Assembly (NCBI RefSeq): GCF_001449115.1
Contig: NZ_LAIJ01000009.1
Coordinates: 1,618,114 to 1,682,113 of the forward strand
Length of the DNA: 64,000 nucleotides
Reading direction: 5' to 3'
Origin: Occallatibacter gabretensis
Lineage (GTDB): Bacteria; Acidobacteriota; Terriglobia; Terriglobales; Acidobacteriaceae
In this document: piece after piece, positions 25,572 to 33,978 of the stretch
Numbering within the stretch: the stretch's first letter is position 1
Layout of the letters: every line of letters starts with the position of its first letter
Notes under the pieces: model-generated
What the model was told of the DNA's origin: nothing
Database searches by the model: none
Seen by the model: only the letters and a program-made list of their open reading frames with translations
Translations under genes and position numbers: made by a program

Positions 25572-26840
25572 TTATAAGCGGCTTTGGTGCGCCCACAGGC
25601 CCAGGCCCGGATTGGCAATAAAAAATATCTCTTCTCCGCCGACTTGATTTACGCCGTGAGCGAGTGTCTGCGGGTTGTAGCGATCGAGCATGGAGGCGAG
25701 CTCTCCGTATCCGTAGCCCACGCCTTCTACTTCGTCTTTGTTGAGGTGGCCGGGGCACCAGGTGATGCGGAAGCGGCCTTCCGACGAGCCGTGAATGAGG
25801 TGCGCGGCGGCGCTGAGATCGTTGGCCAGCTCGGGGTCGGATTCGACGGCGCGCAGTGTGGCGGGCGTGCCGCGATAGCCGTATTTGCGGATGAGTTGGT
25901 CGATGATTTTGTCCTCGCCGAATTCTTTGACGCCGGGGGCGAGGATGATGAGCTCAGCGTCATCGGCTAGCGCCATGCGCGTGCGGTAGACGGCCTTGTT
26001 GCCGAGCCATGTGGAGTGGAATTCATGCGGGTCGAGATAGACGACGGCTTTTTTGAGTGGCTCAGGGACGATTTCGAAGTTGACCTTGAGGCTGAGCTCG
26101 GCGGCTTTGTGAAAGCACTCGATATCGTCGCCGATGAAGAGGCCGCAGACGGCGAGCTCGCCTGTTCCAGTGCGACGGACGACGGTGTGCACGTAGACGA
26201 TAGGAAGATGCTTCAGGAAATGATCGGAGGCGTAGTTGAGCACGTTGCGGACGGGATTGTCCGCGCGGCCGAGGATGCGCTCCATGCCATAGACCGCACC
26301 GAGATAATGGCTGCGGTTGATGCCTTCACGGCCGCCTGTGCCGACGAGAACATTCTTGTTGTAGTTGGCCATGCCGATGACTTCATGCGGCACGACCTGG
26401 CCGATGGAGAGAATGAGATCGAAGCCGCCGCGCGAGATGAGCTTGTTGACCTGCGCGGGCCATGCGTAATTGAGCAAGTCTTCGGATTGCTGATGGATGT
26501 ATTCTGCGGGGACTTCGCCGAGTGTTTCGATGTCGGTGCGCCAGTTGTGTACGTGGAAGAGATTGAGCGGGATGGCACCGAACATGTATGCAAGCTGACC
26601 GTCACTCATGGGCGCGTGTGTGCCGAGTGCGGGGAGAATTGCTTTGAGCTTGTCGCCGTAATGTTGCCATGCGAAGCGTGTGAGGTCGCCGGCGCGGGAG
26701 TGCGCGCGAGTCTGATCGGGCGGTATGACGAGCACGTTGTTGCGCTGGCCTAGCTTGCTGAGTGTTTCGATGAGCAGAGCGTTCAGGCGCTCGGAGTCGA
26801 GCGTTGTTTCCGGAGATCCAATGGCGCAGTACAAACTCAT
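25572..26840 (-). CDS. LarA-type nickel-dependent racemase/epimerase homologue (DUF2088)
   Basis: 422 residues of the lactate racemase superfamily. The LarA active site can be traced: PDQTRAH (Asp42, Arg45), LGTHAPM (His75), then His152, Lys162 and His178 (VPHEVIG, YNKN, RSHYLG). The spacings 10 and 16 between the last three equal those of the Lactobacillus enzyme (174, 184, 200). LarA needs a nickel-pincer nucleotide made by LarB, LarC and LarE, none of which is here. In this operon a hydroxy-acid C2 epimerase (for example altronate/mannonate) is more likely than lactate racemase; this is inference. Its start overlaps the MFS gene by 4 bases. Confidence 0.85.
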   Translation of the reverse strand: MSLYCAIGSPETTLDSERLNALLIETLSKLGQRNNVLVIPPDQTRAHSRAGDLTRFAWQHYGDKLKAILPALGTHAPMSDGQLAYMFGAIPLNLFHVHNWRTDIETLGEVPAEYIHQQSEDLLNYAWPAQVNKLISRGGFDLILSIGQVVPHEVIGMANYNKNVLVGTGGREGINRSHYLGAVYGMERILGRADNPVRNVLNYASDHFLKHLPIVYVHTVVRRTGTGELAVCGLFIGDDIECFHKAAELSLKVNFEIVPEPLKKAVVYLDPHEFHSTWLGNKAVYRTRMALADDAELIILAPGVKEFGEDKIIDQLIRKYGYRGTPATLRAVESDPELANDLSAAAHLIHGSSEGRFRITWCPGHLNKDEVEGVGYGYGELASMLDRYNPQTLAHGVNQVGGEEIFFIANPGLGLWAHQSRL

Positions 26841-28156
26841 GCGGCAAACTCCGCTTTACGCAAGCCAGGAGCGAGCAGGTTCAGGAACGCGAACGCGACC
26901 AGGTAGGCGCTGGCTGCGATGCCGAAGAGAACGGTGTAGTTGCTATGAGTCAGCTGCAGGACATAACCAACGAAGATGGCGAAGAGCGAACCGCAGGCCG
27001 AGCCTGCCATGCCGCCAATGCCCGTCACCGAGCCCACTGCGCTCTTTGGAAACATATCGCTGGCGGTCGTATAGATGTTGGCCGACCATCCCTGATGCGC
27101 TGCAGTGGCCAGGCTAAGCAGCCCGATGGTGGCCCATTCAGAATTGAGCGAGTTGACGATGAAGATGGGCGTCACGGCACAAGCGCAGATGAACATGGCT
27201 GTAAGCCGCGCAGCCACGGCGGAGAGGCCGAATTTGCGGAGTGGCATCGGTAGCCATCCGCCGCCGATGCTTCCGATGGAAGATGCGGTGTAAACCACGA
27301 TCAGCGGCAGGCCCACATGCTTCAGGTCAAGGCCGTACTTCTTGCTGAAGAAATCCGGCAGCCAGAAGAGGAAGAACCACCAGATGGGATCGGTGAGACC
27401 TTTACCGATAGCGAAGGCCCATGTCTGGCGATAGCCGAGCAGGCGCATCCACGGGACCGACGGGCCCATCTTTGCGGCGGCTTCTTCATAGATGAAGCGC
27501 AACTCCGCGCCGGTAAGCGTGGGGTGATCCTGGGGCTTGCGGTATTTGCTGTACCAGAGACCAATCCAGGCGGCGCTGAAGACTCCGGTCACCAGAAAAG
27601 CCGCGTGCCAACTGTAGTGCAATGCAACCCACGGAACGATAGCCGGAGCAAGGATAGCGCCCATGTTTGCGCCGGAGTTGAAGATGCCCGTGGCGAGCGA
27701 TCGCTCGCGCTGTGGAAACCATTCGGCTACGGTCTTGATGGCGGCGGGGAAGTTGCCGGACTCACCAAGGCCAAGACAGACGCGGGCAATTCCGAACTGG
27801 AACATCGAGTTGACCAATGCGTGGCCCATGGCCGAAAGGCTCCAGACGGCCATGATGGCCATGTAGCCGATGCGGGTGCCGACCTTGTCCACAAAGCGGC
27901 CTGCAGCGAGCAGGCCTATCGCGTACGAGACCTGGAAGGCGGCCATGATGTAGCCGTAACCGACTTCCGTCATGCCGATGCCGCCAAGCGCCGGGGCGTG
28001 CATCAGCGTGGGCTTGAGCAGTGAGAGAACCTGCCGGTCCATGTAGTTAATGGAGGTGGCGGCGAAGAGCATGGCGCAGATAGTCCAGCGGACTTTGCCG
28101 ATGCGCGCGCCGGGGGCTAGTTCTTTCTGCGGAGACTGCTCTGATGTGATATTCAT
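26837..28156 (-). CDS. MFS transporter, hexuronate (ExuT)-like anion:cation symporter family
   Basis: 439 residues with twelve predicted helices. The start of the family is plain: NYMDRQVLSLLKPTL in helix 1, and the loop motif AAGRFVDKVGTRIGYM after helix 2. ACS-family proteins such as ExuT bring in hexuronates with protons. It lies 15 bases after uxaC and overlaps the LarA-like gene by 4 bases (ATGA), so it belongs to the galacturonate operon and should be its importer. Confidence 0.88.
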   Translation of the reverse strand: MNITSEQSPQKELAPGARIGKVRWTICAMLFAATSINYMDRQVLSLLKPTLMHAPALGGIGMTEVGYGYIMAAFQVSYAIGLLAAGRFVDKVGTRIGYMAIMAVWSLSAMGHALVNSMFQFGIARVCLGLGESGNFPAAIKTVAEWFPQRERSLATGIFNSGANMGAILAPAIVPWVALHYSWHAAFLVTGVFSAAWIGLWYSKYRKPQDHPTLTGAELRFIYEEAAAKMGPSVPWMRLLGYRQTWAFAIGKGLTDPIWWFFLFWLPDFFSKKYGLDLKHVGLPLIVVYTASSIGSIGGGWLPMPLRKFGLSAVAARLTAMFICACAVTPIFIVNSLNSEWATIGLLSLATAAHQGWSANIYTTASDMFPKSAVGSVTGIGGMAGSACGSLFAIFVGYVLQLTHSNYTVLFGIAASAYLVAFAFLNLLAPGLRKAEFAA

Positions 28157-28171
28157 GGGCGTCTCCGAGGA

Positions 28172-29563
28172 TTACAGTTTGTATGCTTTCTTGACCAGCG
28201 TGTATGTCAGATCGCGCGCTACTTCATAGGCTTCGTCTTCGCGCAGGCGGTGTTCGACGACCATCCTGGCAAGGAACGAGCAGTCAGTCCGCCGCGCCAC
28301 GTCATGCCGCGCGGGGATGGAGAGAAAGGCCCGTGTGTCGTCATTGAAACCGACGGTGTTGTAGAAGCCCGCGGTCTCGGTGGCCTGCTCGCGGAAGCGC
28401 ATCATGCCTTCAGGGCTGTCATTAAACCACCATGGCGGGCCGAGACGCAGGCAGGGATAATGGCCTGCCAGCGGCGCAAGCTCGCGGCTGTAGGTGGTTT
28501 CATCCAGCGTGAAGAGAATGAGGGTGAGCCTGCGCTCGTTGCCGTAGCGGTCGAGAAGGGGACGCAATGCGTTGACGTAATTGACGGCCTGCGGGATATC
28601 TGCGCCGGCGTCGCGGCCATATCGTTCGTATACCGAACGATTGTGATTGCGAACGGAGCCGGGATGAATTTGCATCACCAGACCGTCCTCCACGCTCATG
28701 CCGGCCATTTCGGTAAGCATCTGTGCGCGGAAGAGTTCGTTGTCGGCTGGGCTGCTCTTGCCGGTGCGGACTTTTTCATAGAGCGCTGCGGCTTCTGATG
28801 GATTGAGATCGGCGGTAAGTGCGGTCGGGTGGCCGTGATCCGTAGCCGTCGCTCCTAATGAGCGGAAGCGCGCACGTGAAAGGCGCAGCGCATTCAAATA
28901 GCCGATCCAGGTCTCCGTGTTTTCGTGCGTCTGCGTGCCAAGTTGAGCCACGCGCTCGGCGAACCCGGCAAAATCGGGGTCCACGACTGTGTCGGGCCGG
29001 AAGGCGGGAATCACGCGGCCTTTCCAGCCGGAGTTGCGCAGCGCCTTGTGATCGGCGAGCGAGTCGAGAGGGGAGTCGGTGGTGGCGAGTACTTCCATAC
29101 GGAAGCGCTCATAAAGCGCGCGGGGCAGAAACGCCGGCGTGCTGAGCTTCTCCGCGATGGTGTCGAAGTAAAGATCGGCGGTCTTCTCGCTGAGCGGCTC
29201 GGAGAGGCCGAAGAGCTCCTGAAACTCGTAATCGAGCCACATGGCTGTTGGCGTGCCACGGAAGAGCCAATAATTGTTGGCAAAGATCTTCCAGACGCCG
29301 CGCGGGTTTTCAATCTCCGGCTTGCCAATCTCGAGATCGTCCATGGAGATGCCCTGGCTATAGAGCATGCGATAGACGTAGTGGTCCGGCTGCACAAAGA
29401 GCTTGGCTGGATCAGGGAAGGGCAGGTTGTGCGCAAACCAGGATGCCTGCGTGTGGCCATGCGGGCTGATGATGGGCATCTCGACAATATGTTGATAGAG
29501 CGAACGGGCCAGCTTGCGCGTGTCGGGGTCGGCGGGAAAGAGTCGATCTGGATGGATGAGCAT
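28172..29563 (-). CDS. uxaC: Glucuronate/galacturonate isomerase
   Basis: 463 residues. UxaC converts D-galacturonate to D-tagaturonate and D-glucuronate to D-fructuronate, the first step after uptake. It is a member of the amidohydrolase-fold family. The metal motif PHGHT lies near the N-terminus (MPIISPHGHTQ), followed by FLPRALYERF and VLATTDSPLDSL, and near the end GFNDDTRAFLSIPARHDVAR. The ATG at 29563 has GGAG upstream; an in-frame GTG at 29587 would add 8 residues. It heads the five-gene operon uxaC-MFS-larA-like-uxaE-SDR, with a GntR operator on its promoter. Confidence 0.95.
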   Translation of the reverse strand: MLIHPDRLFPADPDTRKLARSLYQHIVEMPIISPHGHTQASWFAHNLPFPDPAKLFVQPDHYVYRMLYSQGISMDDLEIGKPEIENPRGVWKIFANNYWLFRGTPTAMWLDYEFQELFGLSEPLSEKTADLYFDTIAEKLSTPAFLPRALYERFRMEVLATTDSPLDSLADHKALRNSGWKGRVIPAFRPDTVVDPDFAGFAERVAQLGTQTHENTETWIGYLNALRLSRARFRSLGATATDHGHPTALTADLNPSEAAALYEKVRTGKSSPADNELFRAQMLTEMAGMSVEDGLVMQIHPGSVRNHNRSVYERYGRDAGADIPQAVNYVNALRPLLDRYGNERRLTLILFTLDETTYSRELAPLAGHYPCLRLGPPWWFNDSPEGMMRFREQATETAGFYNTVGFNDDTRAFLSIPARHDVARRTDCSFLARMVVEHRLREDEAYEVARDLTYTLVKKAYKL

Positions 29564-29712
29564 GTCGTTGTTGCTCCGTAGCCGCACGCTTCAATAGCAA
29601 AACCAGAGAGAATGCGTCCGATTGAGTATCGCGTAAGACCGCCGCTCCATGCTGGCCGCCTCAATTTGAATATTCTGACTTCGGATTATCGCATCTCTGA
29701 TTTTTCTTTAAG

Positions 29713-29723
29713 TGGTCAGACCA
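29713..29723. promoter_or_regulatory. Predicted GntR operator TGGTCAGACCA (uxaC / gntR)
   Basis: A perfect palindrome between the divergent uxaC operon and the gntR gene. On the minus strand a TATACT -10 box (plus-strand 29725-29730) ends one base before it, so the operator covers the predicted transcription start of uxaC. It lies 136 bases before gntR, so it may also control the regulator. Confidence 0.72.
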
Positions 29724-29848
29724 CAGTATACATGGCCGACTGGTAATTTGAGCGTGCAGCAAGAAAATGATTCGGTTGTGCGTTCATTTAGTGGTACTCT
29801 CGACTTGATCTGCAGAGTATTGAGTGTTTCCGAGAGCAATTTCCGTCT

Positions 29849-30616
29849 ATGGCCAGAGCGAAACCGGACCAGCAAGAATCGCACCGCACAATGCAAGTGG
29901 TCAACCACGTGCGCGCCATGATCGAAAACGGAACGCTCAAGCCGGGCGACAAGATTCCGCCGGAGCGAGACCTGGCGCGGACGCTGCTGATCAGCCGTGC
30001 AAGCCTGCGCACGGGCATTGGCTATCTGGCCGCGCTGGGCGTGATGAAGATCAGGCACGGAGTGGGCACCTTTGTTGCGGATGGACCGCCGGATTTCGGG
30101 CAGGATTCCCTGAGCTTCATCGGCGCGCTGCACGGGTTTCAATCCTGGCAGATGTTTGAGACGCGCATACTGCTCGAGACCGGGCTGGCCGCGCTGGCCG
30201 CCGAACGCAGCAGGGATGAGCACCAGGCCGCGCTGGCCGAGGAAGTGGCCGAAATGTTTGCCTCCGTGGATAACCCCACTGAATATCTGATTCACGATGT
30301 CGCCTTCCATCGGATCATCGCGCAGGCATCGGGCAACCCGATCCTGGCCGCCATCATGGAAACCATCGTATCGTCCATGTATGACAGCCGGCGAAAAACC
30401 GTGGAGCGGTCGATTGATTTGCGGGAATCGGCGGGGATGCACCGCGAGATTTACCGGGCTATTCGTACACGCAAACCCGCCGAGGCGCGCAGATTGATGG
30501 AACAGCACCTGCGCATGGCCCAGGAGGCGCAGGGGCTGGAACGGCCGGTTGGCAAGCGCGGCCCCACGAGCGGGGAAAAGAACGGCTCTGCCGACGAAAG
30601 CCAGAGCGCTCTCTAA
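29849..30616 (+). CDS. GntR-family (FadR subfamily) regulator of uronate genes
   Basis: 255 residues. An N-terminal winged helix (about 14-75) has KPGDKIPPERDLARTL, ISRASLRTGIGYLAALG and the wing MKIRHGVGTFV. The C-terminal FCD domain (about 105-230) retains the metal ligands: Asp and His in HDVAFHRIIAQASGN, His in MHREIYRAI and His in MEQHL. Regulators of this class respond to sugar acids. It is divergent from the uxaC operon with a TGGTCAGACCA site between. By analogy with UxuR/ExuR-type proteins it is likely a repressor released by a uronate intermediate. Confidence 0.88.
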   Translation: MARAKPDQQESHRTMQVVNHVRAMIENGTLKPGDKIPPERDLARTLLISRASLRTGIGYLAALGVMKIRHGVGTFVADGPPDFGQDSLSFIGALHGFQSWQMFETRILLETGLAALAAERSRDEHQAALAEEVAEMFASVDNPTEYLIHDVAFHRIIAQASGNPILAAIMETIVSSMYDSRRKTVERSIDLRESAGMHREIYRAIRTRKPAEARRLMEQHLRMAQEAQGLERPVGKRGPTSGEKNGSADESQSAL

Positions 30617-30625
30617 CGATCCTGC

Positions 30626-31408
30626 CTAACGCAGCCAATTCAGGTTTCCTGTGCGCCGCGGCGGCAGCGGGAGAACGATAAAGCCCTCGCGCCAGTGACC
30701 GTCTTCGCGGCGCGGCGGCTCGCCCACAAAACGCGCGCCTGTGGGGTCCTGGGATTCGAGAGCCAGGCCGGGCAATCCGCCCACAATCGCCTGGAGCTGA
30801 TCGTGGTTTGGCGGGCGGTTTACGGTAAGCGGAACGAGCGTCTGGAGCGCGGCAAAGCTGGCCGCTAGATCGCTGACGCGGGCGCGGCGCTTGGACGGCA
30901 GCGGCTGGATGCCGAGCGAACGCCATGCCGCGTGAGGATAGCTTTCGACCAATACGCGTTCCGGGATGTCACCGGGGCGTTCTTGTGTGGTAAGCCGTTT
31001 CCATCCGCGGCGGCAGAGGGCGTCGTAAAGGTCCACACAGAACTCGGCAAAGGTGCGATAGGTGGCAGGCTTGACCATGCCGGGAAGGCCGGTTTTGGCG
31101 GCACAGTTGAGTTGGCGCTCGCTGAGACGCGCATGGGCGCAGCCATTGCTTTCGGACTTCCAGGCCTGGGGGCCATCGAGCAGCAGAACGCGGATGCCGC
31201 GGACGTTGGCGAGGTAGTTGAGGCGGCCGGCGAGGATTTCGGCGTGGACTGGGCCGGGATGAGGCTCGTCGAGATCGGAGCCGTCCCACGAGATTAGCTC
31301 GCAGTCGATCGGCGCGGGCAGCCCATTTTCGCCTATAGTCTGGTTCAGAATTGCGATTCCCAGATCGGACCAGCGGCGGTAGGCGAGATCGACGGACAGG
31401 ATGGACAT
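30626..31408 (-). CDS. DUF429 family protein (RNase H-like fold)
   Basis: 260 residues. It opens with SILSVDLAYRRW, a first beta-strand with Asp as in RNase H-like folds. It then has VLLLDGPQAWKS, ERVLVESYPHAAWRSLGI, LPSKRRARVSD and a late DQLQAIVGGL, all positions typical of DUF429. Members are predicted nucleases or NTP-dependent enzymes, without proven activity here. It converges on gntR with 9 bases between and points away from rpmI. Confidence 0.72.
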   Translation of the reverse strand: MSILSVDLAYRRWSDLGIAILNQTIGENGLPAPIDCELISWDGSDLDEPHPGPVHAEILAGRLNYLANVRGIRVLLLDGPQAWKSESNGCAHARLSERQLNCAAKTGLPGMVKPATYRTFAEFCVDLYDALCRRGWKRLTTQERPGDIPERVLVESYPHAAWRSLGIQPLPSKRRARVSDLAASFAALQTLVPLTVNRPPNHDQLQAIVGGLPGLALESQDPTGARFVGEPPRREDGHWREGFIVLPLPPRRTGNLNWLR

Positions 31409-31564
31409 GGCCTATCCAGCATCGAGCATGGAGGTGCGCTCTACAAGCCTGTAGCGCGAAGATTAAAGCTGGGTTATACTGATTTGGTGCGCCTTCCGCC
31501 GGATTTCCCTCCGTGGGAGGCAGCTATTGGATGGATATGAAGTCCGTCCAAAAACGAGAAGAAA

Positions 31565-31762
31565 ATGCCCAAGTTGAAGACTCATACGGGCGCGGCCAAG
31601 CGCTTCAGCAAGACTGGTACCGGCAAAATCAAGCGGAACCAGACGAAGGTGCGGCACATCCTTACGTCGAAATCGCCGAAGGTCAAGCGCAAGCTCGGTA
31701 AGAGCGTGCTTGTTTCCGATGGCGATTACAAGAAGGTCGCGCGCATGATTCCCTACGCCTGA
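31565..31762 (+). CDS. rpmI: 50S ribosomal protein L35
   Basis: 65 residues, the standard length. [20 protein letters not shown] at the start and [18 protein letters not shown] at the end are diagnostic. In most bacteria it follows infC; here the upstream gene is an unrelated one on the other strand, so rpmI has its own promoter. A TATACT at 31475-31480 could be its -10 box. A small CCTCC-GTG-GGAGG hairpin lies in the leader. Confidence 0.97.
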   Translation: MPKLKTHTGAAKRFSKTGTGKIKRNQTKVRHILTSKSPKVKRKLGKSVLVSDGDYKKVARMIPYA

Positions 31763-31764
31763 TA

Positions 31765-31802
31765 GTAAGCGAAAGCTTACAGGGCCTTGAGTGGCAAGGC
31801 CC
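31765..31802 (+). promoter_or_regulatory. Tandem hairpins between rpmI and rplT
   Basis: Directly after the rpmI stop come GTAAGC-GAAA-GCTTAC (31765-31780), closed by a GNRA tetraloop, and GGGCCTTG-AGTGG-CAAGGCCC (31782-31802), an 8-bp perfect stem. No T-run follows, so they are not a terminator. The 168-base gap is long for a ribosomal operon. A site where L20 binds its own mRNA is a reasonable guess. Confidence 0.5.
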
Positions 31803-31930
31803 CGCACTTCGTGCCGTATTCCTTTTGGGAGCGCAACGGAGTGTAGAGTTCAGGATGAATGAGCGAGTGAAGAGGCACATCCTGCCTCCAGCCGCGTAAC
31901 CCACATGCAACACAAACGGAGAACATAGCA

Positions 31931-32302
31931 ATGCCTCGCGTAAAACGCAGTACAAAGCGCAGCGACCGCCGCAAAAAGATTCTTAAGCGCGCAAGCGGTT
32001 ACTTCCTCACGAAATCGAAGCTCTACCAGGCAGCCCAGGAAGCCGTGGAGCGCGGCCTGAAGTTTGCCTATACCGGCCGCCGCCAGAAGAAGCGCCAGTT
32101 CCGCTCGCTCTGGATTGTCCGCATCTCGGCCGCCGCCAAGCTCAACGCCATCAGCTACTCGCAGTTCATCAACGGCCTCAAGAAGGCCGGCGTCGAGCTC
32201 GACCGCAAGATTCTGTCCGATATCGCAGTCAAGGACGCTGCAGGCTTTACCAAGCTGGTGGAGCAGGCGAAAGCCGCTCTGGCCAGCCAAGCAGCCGCCT
32301 AA
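31931..32302 (+). CDS. rplT: 50S ribosomal protein L20
   Basis: 123 residues with the family sequence: [58 protein letters not shown] and [19 protein letters not shown]20 binds 23S rRNA early in 50S assembly and represses its own operon in several bacteria. CGGAG lies upstream of the ATG. A strong terminator follows. Confidence 0.98.
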   Translation: MPRVKRSTKRSDRRKKILKRASGYFLTKSKLYQAAQEAVERGLKFAYTGRRQKKRQFRSLWIVRISAAAKLNAISYSQFINGLKKAGVELDRKILSDIAVKDAAGFTKLVEQAKAALASQAAA

Positions 32303-32323
32303 GCGAGCGAGCCAGTAAGCCAC

Positions 32324-32353
32324 AAAAGGCCCCGCATCGCGGGGCCTTTTCCT
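32324..32353 (+). terminator. Intrinsic terminator of rpmI-rplT
   Basis: A perfect 12-bp stem AAAAGGCCCCGC / GCGGGGCCTTTT (32324-32335 with 32339-32350) with an ATC loop and a T-rich tail. The A-run on the left makes it usable on both strands. Confidence 0.92.
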
Positions 32354-32418
32354 TTGCCCACAGGTCTACGTCCGCCATCCTTTCAATGTCCATCCGTGAA
32401 GTATTCTGAGACTTACGC

Positions 32419-33525
32419 ATGATGAACGAACCGATTCCTACTTTAGAGGCTTTTGACGAAGCCTCACTCGATAAAGCCTTTGCTGCGCTTGAGAAGCAAG
32501 CGCGCGAGTCAGCTGCTGCGATGGATGGCCCTGAGGCCGTTGAAGCATTTCGCCTGGAATGGCTGGGCCGCAAGCAGGGGCGGCTGAATGATGTTTCCGG
32601 CTTGTGGCTGAAGGCTGCGCCGCCGGAGGCCAAGAAGCTGCTTGGCCAGCGCTTTAATGCGCTCAAAGCTACGGTGGATGGGTTGCTGGAGCAGGCGTTG
32701 GGAGCAGGGCCCAGCGATGCTGCGCTGGCTGCTGAGGCTATCGACATTACGCTACCTGGAACGCAGCGGCTCACAGGAGCCGAGCACCCGATTACGAAGA
32801 CGCTGAATGAAATTGTCAGTGTCTTTGCCGGGCTGGGTTTTTCGGTCGGCGTCGGGCCGGAGGTCGAGACCGACTTCTACAACTTCGAGAGCATGAACTT
32901 TCCGCCGGGGCATCCGGCGCGCGATACGCAGGACACGCTTGTCATTGCCAACCAGGAGCGTCGTTCGCTTCGCGATAGGCTTTTGCTGCGGACGCATACC
33001 AGTCCCGTGCAAATGAGGACAATGGAGCAGCAGCCGCCGCCGGTGCGGATCGTGATTCCCGGCAAGGTGCACCGCAATGATGCGGCGGATGCGACGCACT
33101 CGCCGATCTTCCACCAGGTGGAAGGGCTGTGCGTGGATACGAACATCACTTTCAGCGATTTGAAGGGAACGCTGGACCATGCGATGAAGGCTTTGTTTGG
33201 TTCGAGTGTGAAGACGCGCTTCTTTCCTTCGTTCTTTCCCTTTACGGAGCCGAGCGCGGATGTGCAGATCAGTTGCATTTTCTGCGGGGGCAAGGGCTGC
33301 CGCAAGTGCAAGAACTCGGGCTGGATTGAGCTGCTGGGCTGCGGCATGGTGGACCCTGCGGTCTTTGCCTTTGCGGCGGAGAAGCAGCCTGCTTACGATC
33401 CGAAGAAGATTTCGGGCTTCGCGTTTGGAATGGGAGTGGAACGTATCGCAATGATGAAATATGGAGTTAGTGAAATTGGACAATTCTATGCCGGCGATAT
33501 GAGGTTCTTGAGTCAGTTTGTTTAG
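32419..33525 (+). CDS. pheS: Phenylalanyl-tRNA synthetase alpha subunit
   Basis: 368 residues, a class II synthetase catalytic subunit. After an N-terminal coiled-coil come GTQRLTGAEHPITKTLNEI, LLRTHTSPVQMRTM, the motif 2 region RIVIPGKVHRNDAADATHSP, FFPSFFPFTEPSADVQISC and motif 3 AFGMGVERIAMMKYG. A Cys-rich insert (CIFCGGKGCRKCKNSGW) precedes motif 3 and may bind zinc. It pairs with pheT, but a small gene cassette separates the two. Confidence 0.97.
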   Translation: MMNEPIPTLEAFDEASLDKAFAALEKQARESAAAMDGPEAVEAFRLEWLGRKQGRLNDVSGLWLKAAPPEAKKLLGQRFNALKATVDGLLEQALGAGPSDAALAAEAIDITLPGTQRLTGAEHPITKTLNEIVSVFAGLGFSVGVGPEVETDFYNFESMNFPPGHPARDTQDTLVIANQERRSLRDRLLLRTHTSPVQMRTMEQQPPPVRIVIPGKVHRNDAADATHSPIFHQVEGLCVDTNITFSDLKGTLDHAMKALFGSSVKTRFFPSFFPFTEPSADVQISCIFCGGKGCRKCKNSGWIELLGCGMVDPAVFAFAAEKQPAYDPKKISGFAFGMGVERIAMMKYGVSEIGQFYAGDMRFLSQFV

Positions 33526-33528
33526 CGG

Positions 33529-33563
33529 GTTGGCGCGCTGCGCGCGTGGCGAGTTGGCAGGTT
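33529..33563. repeat. Left end of a 35-bp inverted repeat around the S23-family gene
   Basis: Starts 4 bases after the pheS stop. It is the reverse complement of 33953-33987 with only 2 mismatches in 35. It is rich in GCGC runs (GGCGCGCTGCGCGCG), so each arm can also fold on itself. Confidence 0.9.
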
Positions 33564-33567
33564 GGCG

Positions 33568-33978
33568 ATGAGCAGAACGAGACATTATCGCGATTTGATT
33601 GCCTGGCAGAAGGCTATGGAACTGGCCCGGTTTATTTATGCGCGGACGGAGGAATTTCCTAAATCTGAGACCTTCGGATTAAAGATGCAACTGCGCCAGT
33701 CAGCTGTGGGAGTTGCGAGCCATATTGCAGGAGCACATGGACGCCTGAACGATTCTGAAATGCGGAAAGGACTCGGGGCAGCTCGTGCGGCCATTAACGA
33801 GTTGCAGACGCAAATTGAGCTGGCGGCCAGCCTTGGTTATTTTGAAAGTTCTTTCAGTGAAGAACTGCTGGATATTGGTTCTCGTGTCGCCAAACTGATA
33901 AATGGACTTCTGGGTGTGCTTGAAACGGATGCTGAAGAAACTGGCGCGCGCGAACCTGCGAACTCGCCACGCGCGTAG
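33568..33978 (+). CDS. Four-helix-bundle protein (S23 / 23S rRNA intervening-sequence family)
   Basis: 136 residues of the bIVS/S23 family: HYRDLIAWQKAMELARFIY at the start, FGLKMQLRQSAVGVASHIAG, and a central ELQTQIELAASLGYF. These proteins form pentameric four-helix bundles; related Avd proteins assist diversity-generating retroelements, but most have no known role. The gene lies between pheS and pheT inside a 35-bp inverted repeat, and its last codons and stop are part of the right arm. No reverse transcriptase is present. An in-frame TTG at 33562 is a less likely start. Confidence 0.88.
   Translation: MSRTRHYRDLIAWQKAMELARFIYARTEEFPKSETFGLKMQLRQSAVGVASHIAGAHGRLNDSEMRKGLGAARAAINELQTQIELAASLGYFESSFSEELLDIGSRVAKLINGLLGVLETDAEETGAREPANSPRA

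Noticed and set aside
29725..29760. Full -35/-10 promoter for the uxaC operon
   Set aside because: The -10 TATACT on the minus strand is good, but the -35 position reads GCTCAA; only the -10 is used as evidence.
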